Under the pieces are notes generated by a model. It had not been told where the DNA came from, made no database searches, and saw nothing but the letters and a program-made list of their open reading frames with translations. The position numbers and the translations under genes are program-made. Shown in pieces: positions 45,829 to 54,912 of a stretch of DNA of 64,000 nucleotides (position 1 is the stretch's first letter; every line of letters begins with the position of its first letter). The DNA is from Helianthus annuus (lineage: Eukaryota > Streptophyta > Magnoliopsida > Asterales > Asteraceae). Location of the stretch: the NCBI RefSeq assembly GCF_002127325.2, contig NC_035438.2, forward strand, positions 144,451,787 through 144,515,786, read 5' to 3'.

Positions 45829-47027
45829 AGGAGCTTGGTTTCATTCTCTCTCATCCCTTGGCACACCACCTCTCTCACACTTCATCCACCACCCATCATC
45901 ACCATAACACCATCATCCACCACCATCATCCATTGTCCATCATAGAGTGTGTGAGTCGTCTCGGGATCCAAGATTGATCGTAAGAGTTCTTGACAATCAA
46001 GGCCATGTTTGCCTAAGTCTCTTACATCACTTGGTGAAGACAAGTGTTTAGTATAATACTTTTTATTTTTAATCTTTTGCACTTTTTATTTGGTTTTGTA
46101 TTAATGACTTTAATAACTAGTTACTTATGTTGAAGGTGATCTTTCCTTATCGTTTGTCCGTGGTGTCTTGGCATTATTTTACTGTCTATATAAAATAAAA
46201 GATTTTCACCATTCATATCTCCACGGTCTATATGGAGGTACGTTGGCTACCTGGTCGGGGGTTAAGGGAACGGTTTGGTAAAGGTCTTGCCCTTGTTCAG
46301 CGTTTAGAGGTCCTGCTTGGGACCTGGGTCAAATTTAGTAGGATCTCCTTCAATGCCCATAGGTATTGGATGGCGGGGATCCAAACTCTTTGACCCCCTC
46401 ATAAGCTAACTACTATTAATACTATAACCCGGCTATTTAGGACTGTATCCCTGCTGACTCAGACTACTTAGCCGAGGGTAACGTCACCGCCAAAAGCGGG
46501 GCCTACCATAATTTGCATTAATAACTTAATTCATTATCTTTCAATAATCCGACCCTTTAGGATTGTATCCTTGCTGACTCAAACTACTGGGTTGAGGGTA
46601 ACGTCGCCTTCAAAAGAGGGGCCTACTACAATAACTAAGATAATCTCTTAAACAAGTGCAAAAGTGCGAAAATAATCAAAGGTTATACTAATACACGTGT
46701 CGGATCCAAGTGATTCATCTTGTCTATCTGTTTTTATTTATTTTATTTTTCAGCATTTAGTTAGTTTTTATTTTTCTTAGCTTAAAACATTTTTCTAACT
46801 TTTTGATTTGATTAGACGTTGAGGATAAACCGGTATTAAAAGCTCTTGTGTCCTTGGACGACCTCGGTATCTTACCAACACTATACTACGTCCACGATGG
46901 GTGCACTTGCCCATATGTGTGCTTAGTGTTAGTAAATATCGTGTTTTATAAATTTAAAACTTGGCTAAAAGTGTAAAAAGGGCTTAAATAAAAATCCAAA
47001 AACATATATACACTAACACGCATCAAG

Positions 47028-47047
47028 TTTTTGGCGCCGTTGCCGGG
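47028..47047 (+). other. Primer binding site of element G (tRNA-Asp type)
   Basis: Contains TGGCGCCGTTGCCGGGGA just after the LTR end, the PBS type known from Athila/Tat-lineage plant elements. The same block follows the LTR of H at 54760. Confidence 0.85.
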
Positions 47048-47154
47048 GACACAAGGATTTTAAGAAAGTTAGGAATCAACGGCCTAATCATCTTTTTATT
47101 TTTCTTTAATTTTTAGGATTTTTTTTTAGATTTTTCAGCTTCTGCAGAGCTCAG

Positions 47155-47270
47155 CACGGGGCCGTGCCCGCTGAACACGCCCCCGTGCCCAATCATTGGA
47201 ACTGGCAATCCTGTTTTATATCAGACAGTAGGCTGAACACGGGGCCGTGTCCACTCAACACGCCCCCGTG
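47155..47270. repeat. Palindrome pairs upstream of ORF1 of G
   Basis: Starts 47155/47176 and 47238/47259, each 21 bp apart. In both pairs the second member is the CACGCCCCCGTG variant. Confidence 0.9.
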
Positions 47271-47335
47271 CCCAAGATTCAGTTACTGAAAACAGAACCG
47301 TTTGATCCCGGCGGTTGGTAACTTCTGATACAAAC

Positions 47336-47977
47336 ATGAGTAATAGTGATTCTTTTTACTTTCGGCACTCTTATGGTTTGTGGTGTCAAATATGTGGAGG
47401 CGAACACGAGGAATTAAAATGTTTCTTCCTCACTTATAGGCCACACTATATAGACCCACCAATTCCTTGTAGCCTTAAGAGGGGCGAAAGTAAAAATAAA
47501 CACTATTTCTCCCTCGAATGCGCCCAACCGGATATTCTAGGAGATATGCTCCTTGACGAGCTATTTCAACTAGAAGAACTACTTCTAAATTGGTCAAAAG
47601 AACTTAGGAAGGATTTCTTAGATCCATCCCAAGATGATGACCATGAGGAAATGTTGGAACCGCATTCTGACAACCTCGTTGCTCCTGAAAATACCTTTCT
47701 TCCTAGACAAGACGTGGACGATAGTCGTCCCTGTGCCGATTGTGCCGTGAAGGACTCCCCATCGACCTCGTTCGGTGCATACATAGACCTGAGCGATTCG
47801 GCATACACCTTCTTTAACGAGAGCCCGGGAAAGGGTTGGACTTGTCCACCTAGAATGAAAATAGGAATTACCCTCACCGACAACCTCTTGCGTTCTCGCC
47901 TTAGTATAGGACAATTAAGGTATCTTAGGCACTATGGGGTTGTTCCAACAAGTCAGGAGCCACCCGATAAGAATTAG
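47336..47977 (+). CDS. ORF1 of element G: small CCHC-containing protein, function unknown
   Basis: 213 residues from the ATG at 47336; the frame opens at 47315 without an ATG. Near the N-terminus it has a zinc-knuckle-like CQICGGEHEELKC (C-X2-C-X3-H-X4-C, about residues 19-31). It then has an acidic Leu/Glu-rich helical stretch (LLDELFQLEELLLNWSKELRKDF, in part) and an acidic middle, and ends in a basic segment (RSRLSIGQLRYLRHYG). There is no capsid motif. Its position directly after the PBS suggests a reduced Gag-like RNA-binding protein, but this is inference. The frame is intact; palindrome pairs flank it on both sides and none lies within. Confidence 0.65.
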   Translation: MSNSDSFYFRHSYGLWCQICGGEHEELKCFFLTYRPHYIDPPIPCSLKRGESKNKHYFSLECAQPDILGDMLLDELFQLEELLLNWSKELRKDFLDPSQDDDHEEMLEPHSDNLVAPENTFLPRQDVDDSRPCADCAVKDSPSTSFGAYIDLSDSAYTFFNESPGKGWTCPPRMKIGITLTDNLLRSRLSIGQLRYLRHYGVVPTSQEPPDKN

Positions 47978-48017
47978 CTCCTTAATAAAGACAAAACTTC
48001 ATAAATCAGCTTTCCGA

Positions 48018-48152
48018 CACGGGGCCGTGCTCGGCCAACACGCCCCCGTGTCCATCAAAAGATTCCCTTCTGATCATGACGTCAGAATACGGACAAACTG
48101 TGTCAGAATTTTCTCTGCACACGGGGCCGTGTCCAGCGGACACGGGGCCGTG
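48018..48152. repeat. Palindrome pairs between ORF1 and the internal promoter of G
   Basis: Pairs start at 48018/48039 and 48120/48141, both exactly 21 bp apart. The second pair lies 20 bp before the internal TATA box. Confidence 0.9.
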
Positions 48153-48171
48153 TTCAGCGGGCTGTCATTTT

Positions 48172-48180
48172 CTATAAATG
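48172..48180 (+). promoter_or_regulatory. Internal TATA box of element G
   Basis: CTATAAATG starts 20 bp after the second palindrome of the 48120/48141 pair. The LTR promoter has the same arrangement (19 bp). Similar but weaker TATA-like words follow palindromes at 48574 (CTTATAAAC, 18 bp) and 49459 (CTATAATTT, 21 bp). Confidence 0.55.
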
Positions 48181-48254
48181 CAGCCAAAAATCCTGCACAT
48201 TTGGACCAACTTGGAGGCAGAGATTTGAAGGAATCTTCTCTCAAACAATCCTAG

Positions 48255-48605
48255 GTAAGTCTAAAAGAAGTTTCCAACAAACATCTTGTCCTTTCCTCTT
48301 CTAGACATTTCCTTCTTCTTCATCTTTCTTCAAAAACCACCATGAGAAATTTGAATTTTCAATCTTCATGGTAGGAAACAAGGAATTTTGGTCATGGAAT
48401 CTTGGTAAAAACATGTTATGTAACATTGTTTAGAGTTATTTACTGTCAAAAAGCTTGCATAAACCCAGAAAATAACTTAGAAAACCAAAATTCCTTGCTC
48501 CAAAAATTCTGCAGAAAGATGAACACGGGGCCGTGCTCAGTGAGCACGGGGCCGTGTCCAGAAGCTGTTTAGTCTTATAAACTATTTTTGGTTTATTTTT
48601 CGTAG
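48255..48605 (+). other. Predicted leader intron upstream of ORF2 of G
   Basis: Donor CTAG/GTAAGT at 48254/48255 and acceptor TTTTTCGTAG at 48605, preceded by a T-rich tract; 351 bp. The ORF2 ATG lies one base after the acceptor. A palindrome pair (48524/48545) is inside the intron. Element H has the same arrangement before its downstream ORF. Confidence 0.6.
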
Positions 48606-48606
48606 A

Positions 48607-49050
48607 ATGGCGAGTGAAAACAGCGAAACATCATCCGTTCATTCCTCAAACAGCCGAAGGGGAAGGAGGCCCTCCGTTGAAGCCACACTTGTGCACTACG
48701 TGATAGCACTAAGAGAGGCTCTCGACGAAATGACGTCCGTAGAGGAGGTCCTCATTGACCGTATCAACGATCTTACGATGGGATTGGAAAGCAGCTTCCA
48801 AGAGATTAACCTTTTGCACCAAAGGTTAAACATTTTGGTGGCACCTCCCATGGAACCAGTCCTTCCACAACAAGACTGGAACTTAGCACTCGGTATTAAC
48901 AACCCTACCGGGTGGGGAGACATCCCCGCGGAACCTCCTATGGAAATCCCACAAGAAGTCCCGGCGGAAGTTGAAACTCCTCAAACAAATGCAAACGAGC
49001 CTTCCTTCCTCCTTCCAAGGGAGGTAGAGGAGTGGCTTGCCGACATATGA
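48607..49050 (+). CDS. ORF2 of element G: 147-residue protein, family not recognised
   Basis: Starts ATGGCGAGTG immediately after a predicted splice acceptor. Ser-rich basic N-terminus (SVHSSNSRRGRRPSVEA), a predicted helical or coiled-coil middle (about residues 28-75, ALREALDEMTSVEEVLIDRI then LHQRLNIL), then a Pro/Glu-rich acidic tail ending VEEWLADI. No membrane segment, signal peptide or zinc site. The intact frame and dedicated upstream signals suggest it is expressed, possibly from the internal promoter at 48172. Function unknown; a structural or regulatory accessory protein is conceivable. Confidence 0.6.
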   Translation: MASENSETSSVHSSNSRRGRRPSVEATLVHYVIALREALDEMTSVEEVLIDRINDLTMGLESSFQEINLLHQRLNILVAPPMEPVLPQQDWNLALGINNPTGWGDIPAEPPMEIPQEVPAEVETPQTNANEPSFLLPREVEEWLADI

Positions 49051-49333
49051 GGAGAAACGTGTCCGAAAGATGGAGCTCTACAAAGCCTTATCTAACCAAG
49101 ATCAGTAGATTCTTGGAAATTTTGCTAACATTAAAATAAAACATAGGGCTAGAACTCCATAAGCTTACTATCTATGTAACTTTTTTATGTATTATCTCTC
49201 TATTAGCAATGTTATGATGGTTTTTATGATTTATGGACTCGTGGTGGTAATGGATGAAAAAGGAACGAGAAAAAATGGAACCATGCAGAAGAACAGAACA
49301 AACCGACAAAAATCTCCATAACAGAAGGCTCCA

Positions 49334-49518
49334 CACGGGCCGTGCCCAACCAACACGGCCCCGTGCTGAGCCCCCTGCAGGAAATCACCCAGTTCAGGTA
49401 ACTGGACACGGGCCGTGTTCAGCGAACACGCCCCCGTGTCCAGGCTTCTGTTTCACTTCTATAATTTTTGTTACTGGCACTTGACCACGGGGCCGTGCCC
49501 GGTCAACACGGGGCCGTG
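49334..49518. repeat. Palindrome pairs downstream of ORF2 of G
   Basis: Pairs start at 49334/49354 (20 bp), 49407/49427 (20 bp) and 49486/49507 (21 bp). The two 20-bp pairs have an 11-base first palindrome. Confidence 0.88.
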
Positions 49519-49598
49519 TCCAGAGCGCCAGTAACACAAATCTTTGTTTTTAAACACACTTTTACATATTCTAATCAACCAAAAACTTTATTTTTGGA

Positions 49599-49636
49599 AC
49601 ACATTGAGGACAATGTGTAATTTAAGTGTGGGGGGG
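49599..49636 (+). other. Internal AGGA stem-loop and G-rich tract of G
   Basis: Stem ACACATTG (49599-49606), loop AGGA, stem CAATGTGT (49611-49618), then AATTTAA and a tract ending in seven G at 49630-49636. It resembles the terminal hairpin and polypurine tract at 50894-50930, so it may act as a second plus-strand primer. Confidence 0.7.
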
Positions 49637-50804
49637 ATGCTAAAACCTTGGAATTTTGCAAAATCCTAAAACAAGCCTTACACAAAACTCTATTGGAACC
49701 GCTAAACACCCCAATTTTTTTCAAAAAACTTTTTCATTTTTTTTTATTTACTTGTCTTAGTTTAAGTTGGGAATAAGAAGTTATAAAAGGGTTATATTTT
49801 TACAAACTTACAACCGATAGCGTCGTGATAAAAAGAACTAACATAAGAAAATTATGAACCGGTATAACAAGTCTAGCTAAAATTCGATTATATATGCTTG
49901 GTCACATTAAAAACCCATTCCCACAAAAAGTGAGTTTTGAGCCTTTATTGAGCATAAAAATACACATATTTAGATTAAATGCTCATTTTTCGTTTCTTGT
50001 GTGAATAGCCGCTCGGTCTTTACAAATCTAGAACTTGCCACGACGATACATTCCCGGTCCTTACCAACTTAAACCCAAGTAAGTAAATGATGGAGGCATT
50101 AGGACTAACTATTTTCTTTCAAAACCATTATTTTTCAATTTTTTTTTACCTACCCAAAACCCCCCTAGAAAACCCCTTTGAGCCTAAACTTTTCATTTCA
50201 TTACCCCCAAAACAATTTTTTTTACCCACCAAAAACCTTTTTCATTTTTTCACCTTTATTTTAGTAACAAACTCGGTTTTTCATAAACATACCCTTTACG
50301 TGACGAAAAAAAAAAAAAATGAATGAAGTCAAAAACAAACATAAGCTACAAAAAGCTTGTTTGGAGAAATACTTCAAAAATAAATGTCACCAAAAATAAG
50401 GTATTTCACGAAAACCGACACTTGTTACGATTTTCGCCCTTTTTACTAACCACTAACCAACCACCCACCTTTAAACCCAAGCCTTCACCCCAAAAGACCT
50501 CTTGATATTTACAAAGGTAAAAAGTTAAAAAGGAGGATGATTGATCGCTTGGCAAGCATATGGAGAATGTAAATCCGTGCCGCTCTCGAGCGATTCACTT
50601 AAATATACACCTTCGGCCGAGTGATTGAGTGATCTCCCGTGAGGTATGTGAACTTGTATATAAATGGAATTTTAATAAGGCATGCTATGCCCAAATAAGT
50701 AGTTTATCTTATGAAAAGTTCAAAATAAACCATGACAAATAAGATTGTAAATAAAATAAAAATAGAACCTATACAAACCTTGGATTCCCGACACTCTAGG
50801 ACAA

Positions 50805-50847
<43 letters not shown>

Positions 50848-50893
50848 TCTCTTCTACCTATTCCATTTGGGAGTGTAAGCCACATTAAAAGAG
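49637..50893 (+). mobile_element. Element G region between the two G-rich tracts, non-coding
   Basis: 1.26 kb, AT-rich. Frames at 50087-50326 and 50323-50505 are low-complexity (Phe/Pro or Lys rich) and unsupported. Contains a run of 38 A at 50808-50845. No other feature seen. Confidence 0.6.
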
Positions 50894-50934
50894 TTTTGCT
50901 TGAGGACAAGCAAAAGTTCAAGTGTGGGGGTATT
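50894..50934 (+). other. Terminal AGGA stem-loop and polypurine tract of G
   Basis: Stem TTTTGCTTG (50894-50902), loop AGGA, stem CAAGCAAAA (50907-50915), then AGTGTGGGGG (50921-50930) four bases before the 3' LTR. Confidence 0.82.
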
Positions 50935-52627
50935 TGATGTGTGTAAAATGCAACATATAAAACACATCAATTAAGGCATAAAACTAACCCTTTTTAAGTA
51001 CTAATGTTGGAAAAAGAGTGTTTTTGTCTTCCTTTTGTATTTTCAGGATGAAATGAGCTCAAAATCACAAAAGAAGCAAAAAGACCACTAATTCTACCAT
51101 AAATACAAGAAAAGGAACAAAAGTAAACTGCCCGGACCCTCAACGGCACCTCCCAAGACAAAGAGAAGAGAACAGAAGTCTGAACACGCCCCGTGTCCAG
51201 TGAACACGGGGGCGTGCCCAGGAAGCAGCAGAAAAGACAAACCAGTAGAAGCTTCCATTGCTCACCACGGGGCCGTGCCCAGCGGACACGGGGGCGTGTT
51301 GAAAGTACAGCAGGCGCATTAATTGTAATTCGCAATTACAATTAATGAAGAGAGAGAATGTCAGACGGGCACGGGGCCGTGTCCAGCGGACACGGGGCCG
51401 TGTCCAGCGTTCTGTTCAGCCTATAAATAGAGGAGCTTGGTTCCATTCTCTCTCATCCCTTGGCACACCACCTCTCTCACACTTCATCCACCACCCATCA
51501 TCACCATAACACCATCATCCACCACCATCATCCATTGTCCATCATAGAGTGTGTGAGTCGTCTCGGGATCCAAGATTGATCGTAAGAGTTCTTGACAATC
51601 AAGGCCATGTTTGCCTAAGTCTCTTACATCACTTGGTGAAGACAAGTGTTTAGTATAATACTTTTTATTTTTAATCTTTTGCACTTTTTATTTGGTTTTG
51701 TATTAATGACTTTAATAACTAGTTACTTATGTTGAAGGTGATCTTTCCTTATCGTTTGTCCGTGGTGTCTTGGCATTATTTTACTGTCTATATAAAATAA
51801 AAGATTTTCACCATTCATATCTCCACGGTCTATATGGAGGTATGTTGGCTACCTGGTCGGGGGTTAAGGGAACGGTTTGGTAAAGGTCTTGCCCTTGTTC
51901 AGCGTTTAGAGGTCTTGCTTGGGACCTGGGTCAAATTTAGTAGGATCTCCTTCAATGCCCATAGGTATTGGATGGCGGGGATCCAAACTCTTTGACCCCC
52001 TCATAAGCTAACTACTATTAATACTATAACCCGGCTATTTAGGACTGTATCCCTGCTGACTCAGACTACTTAGCCGAGGGTAACGTCACCGCCAAAAGCG
52101 GGGCCTACCATAATTTGCATTAATAACTTAATTCATTATCTTTCAATAATCCGACCCTTTAGGATTGTATCCTTGCTGACTCAAACTACTGGGTTGAGGG
52201 TAACGTCGCCTTCAAAAGAGGGGCCTACTACAATAACTAAGATAATCTCTTAAACAAGTGCAAAAGTGCGAAAATAATCAAAGGTTATACTAATACACGT
52301 GTCGGATCCAAGTGATTCATCTTGTCTATCTGTTTTTATTTATTTTATTTTTCAGCATTTAGTTAGTTTTTATTTTTCTTAGCTTAAAACATTTTTCTAA
52401 CTTTTTGATTTGATTAGACGTTGAGGATAAACCGGTATTAAAAGCTCTTGTGTCCTTGGACGACCTCGGTATCTTACCAACACTATACTACGTCCACGAT
52501 GGGTGCACTTGCCCATATGTGTGCTTAGTGTTAGTAAATATCGTGTTTTATAAATTTAAAACTTGGCTAAAAGTGTAAAAAGGGCTTAAATAAAAATCCA
52601 AAAACATATATACACTAACACGCATCA
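50935..52627 (+). mobile_element. Element G 3' LTR
   Basis: 1,693 bp, identical to the 5' LTR except for three substitutions and one extra 21-bp palindrome unit (51391 member). TATA at 51421-51430. Confidence 0.94.
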
Positions 52628-52632
52628 TGTAA

Positions 52633-53344
52633 ACCTTTTTAATATATATTGGAATGCTAAGTTTATAAATTTCATTTTGTCCTTATGTGCATAAATATAT
52701 GAAATAAATAAATCAAAAATCATTCCTTTTAAAAATTTGATCTGCCTATTCAAATATTAATAAAGAATCTCAACGGTATAACCTAGCCTTCGTGTCATTA
52801 TAAGACCTGGCCAAGATGGTAAGACCTGGTTAAAAGATTCAAATCCCTGTTAACCTCTGTAGACATGTTAACACTCCTGGCAGATGTGATTCGTTAAAAA
52901 TCACACACGTCATTTTATATAAGGATTCTTCAAAAGATTCCAAAACCTAACTTAATGATCTATAAATCATGGGTTTAAATCATCAATTAAGATGATCATA
53001 TGTTAGCAGTATAGTGCCTACGGGCCATACTCATTGTCATATAAGACGAAAGACAGTAGTAGCCTATGACTCCCTATCAGAAAAGGGTAAAGAACTATGT
53101 TCAAACCTTCATGCCTTGATCCTCTAAAATCATGGCTTATAATTTAAAACGTCCCTGTGACTAGGCTTTTGTGCCACTAACAATATTGTTTATAATTAGG
53201 ATAAGTTATATTGAAATCCTAAATAAATGTGAGTAACCAATTAACCCAATATGGTCTATGTTTACCATGGTTAATAAATTGCCAAAAAGGGCAATTCCAT
53301 AATAAACTCCCAAATAAATTATTGTCAATATCTTATGTAACAGT
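52633..53344 (+). mobile_element. Element F leader-like interior, right of G
   Basis: AT-rich, non-coding. From about 53000 it matches A's leader (GTGCCTACGGGCCATACT, then the ATAAGAC and TGACTCCCT words). It stops matching near 53330, where H begins. The rest of F lies beyond H, outside the window. Confidence 0.65.
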
Positions 53345-54757
53345 TGATACGTGGTTGAAAACCGGTGTTCGTTATTGCTTAACTTTGTGTTTTTACATAA
53401 GTTTCAATCTTGAATGGCCTACTTTTAATAAGATTTGTGTTTATGCAGGTTTAATGAAGTTTAAGGAGCTTTTGGGAGCTTTACGGGTCACCGGGTCGAA
53501 AACAGGAGCACTAGGATGCATCACGGGTCAACCGAGAGTGTTGGAATCGAAAAATGGAGATCCCACAAACGAGAGCCCGTCGCCGACGGGGTCCAGACCG
53601 TCGGCGACGCCTTCCAGAAATGGCCGTCGGCACACATAAGCCGTATCCAGGAACATAACCCGTCGGACGAAGATAACAAAACCAAAGCCCGTCGCCGACG
53701 AGTTGAGGGCCGTCGGCGACGGCTTGTCAAAACTTGGAACGCGAATTTGTGTGATTTAGGGATTAAACTCGATTTCCATTGGCTCTTGGTCATTGATTTT
53801 CGGGAGTTACACACTTCTTTGAGTTTGAAACTTCATCTTGGAGCCAAGATTCACCATCCATCACCTACCATTCAACTTTCTTGAACACTCTCAACCCGAA
53901 TCATCAAGATTCATCACCATTCATCTACACAATCAATTCATCCATCCAAACCCTAGTTCTCCATCATCAATTATACCACCATCCTCCTTCACCAACCCAT
54001 CATCATTCACCATTCCTTCATCCTACAAGCTTCAAGATGTCTTCACTCACGCTCCAACCATCCGGTGATCAAGCTTCTTCAACCATGAGCGGCTAATCAT
54101 CTCGGTTTCACCCCGGCGTAGGTAGTTGTTAATTCTAGTGTTTCGAATTGTTCTTGTTTCATTTTAGTGACAATTTGTGTTTGGTTTTTGAAACTTTTGA
54201 CAATAGTATTACATTTGTTACGAATTCGTGAATTGTCGAACGATGTTAAAAGTTAGGACTTTGCGAAACGGTGATATGTAATTGTACATTGTCGTTGTTA
54301 GGATTTACTTGTGTTGATTACAAAGTGTCTTTTTGTCCGTTCTTCGGGACGTTGATAGCTAGTAGCACCTAAGTCACGGTACACTAAATCCGTTAATCGA
54401 ATGCATTTGAGTTGAAACTAAAACTTGTAGAAATCCTAGGTTAACAATTACCAAAACCGGGCATGATTCCTTTTCATTATTATTGTTCTAGTAACCATTT
54501 TTATTGCAATCGTTAAGTAGTATTTGTCAATCATTATCATCAATCCATTTAGTTAAAAATCATATCTCTCAATTAAACGAAAACCTAAAAATTATTCTAG
54601 CAAGCTTCATAGATTGTGACACTTTTGATAATTCAATCGAATCCACACACAAACCACATACTCTTCGTGGTTCGACCCCTTGCTACCACTAGCTATTTGT
54701 TAAGGGTAAATAGGGCTTATAAATCTTATCTTTGACCGGAGCGCGACACTTCGATCA
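53345..54757 (+). mobile_element. Element H 5' LTR (left border tentative), about 1.4 kb
   Basis: The right border CGATCA is fixed by the PBS that follows. The left border is my best guess: TGATACG at 53345 gives partial terminal inversion with CGATCA, and homology to A/F leader ends just before. ACAGT at 53340-53344 would be the TSD. U3 holds CCGTCGSCGACGG pairs at 53577-53722. No clear TATA box. Short frames here are low-complexity and not called. Confidence 0.7.
53577..53722. repeat. CCGTCGSCGACGG palindrome pairs in U3 of H
   Basis: Pairs start at 53577/53598 and 53689/53710, both exactly 21 bp apart. Degenerate half-sites occur at 53624, 53641 and 53660. Confidence 0.88.
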
Positions 54758-54759
54758 AA

Positions 54760-54780
54760 TTTTGGCGCCGTTGCCGGGGA
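54760..54780 (+). other. Primer binding site of element H (tRNA-Asp type)
   Basis: TTTTGGCGCCGTTGCCGGGG block directly after the LTR, the same as in G. Confidence 0.87.
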
Positions 54781-54912
54781 GTGCGTGCGCTTTGTGTTTG
54801 GATATTGTTTGAATTTGCGTGATTATCTGTTTAAATTGTTTAGCTTTCTTTTTGTACTTGTCTTTTTCCTTGTTACGCGGGGTGTGTTACTTGTGCAGGT
54901 TACAGGTAGTAC

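Larger units (their letters stand above)
45354..47025 (+). mobile_element. Element G 5' LTR
   Basis: TGATGTGTG to ACGCATCA. U3 holds palindrome pairs at 45604/45624 and 45685/45706, and a single palindrome at 45789. TATA (CTATAAATAG) is at 45819-45828. The 113-residue reverse frame here crosses the palindromes and is duplicated in the other LTR; not a gene. Confidence 0.94.
45354..52627 (+). mobile_element. Element G: non-autonomous Athila/Tat-like LTR retrotransposon, 7.3 kb
   Basis: 5' LTR 45354-47025 (1,672 bp) and 3' LTR 50935-52627 (1,693 bp), TSD TGTAA, tRNA-Asp-type PBS and polypurine tract. The interior has two small intact ORFs and no pol motif in any frame. Three substitutions and a single 21-bp unit separate the LTRs, so it is young. 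The PBS and hairpin-plus-G-tract are shared with element H, a plausible pol donor lineage. Confidence 0.94.

Noticed and set aside
50087..50505. Two short plus-strand frames in G between the G-rich tracts
   Set aside because: Low-complexity Phe/Pro and Lys-rich translation of homopolymeric DNA.
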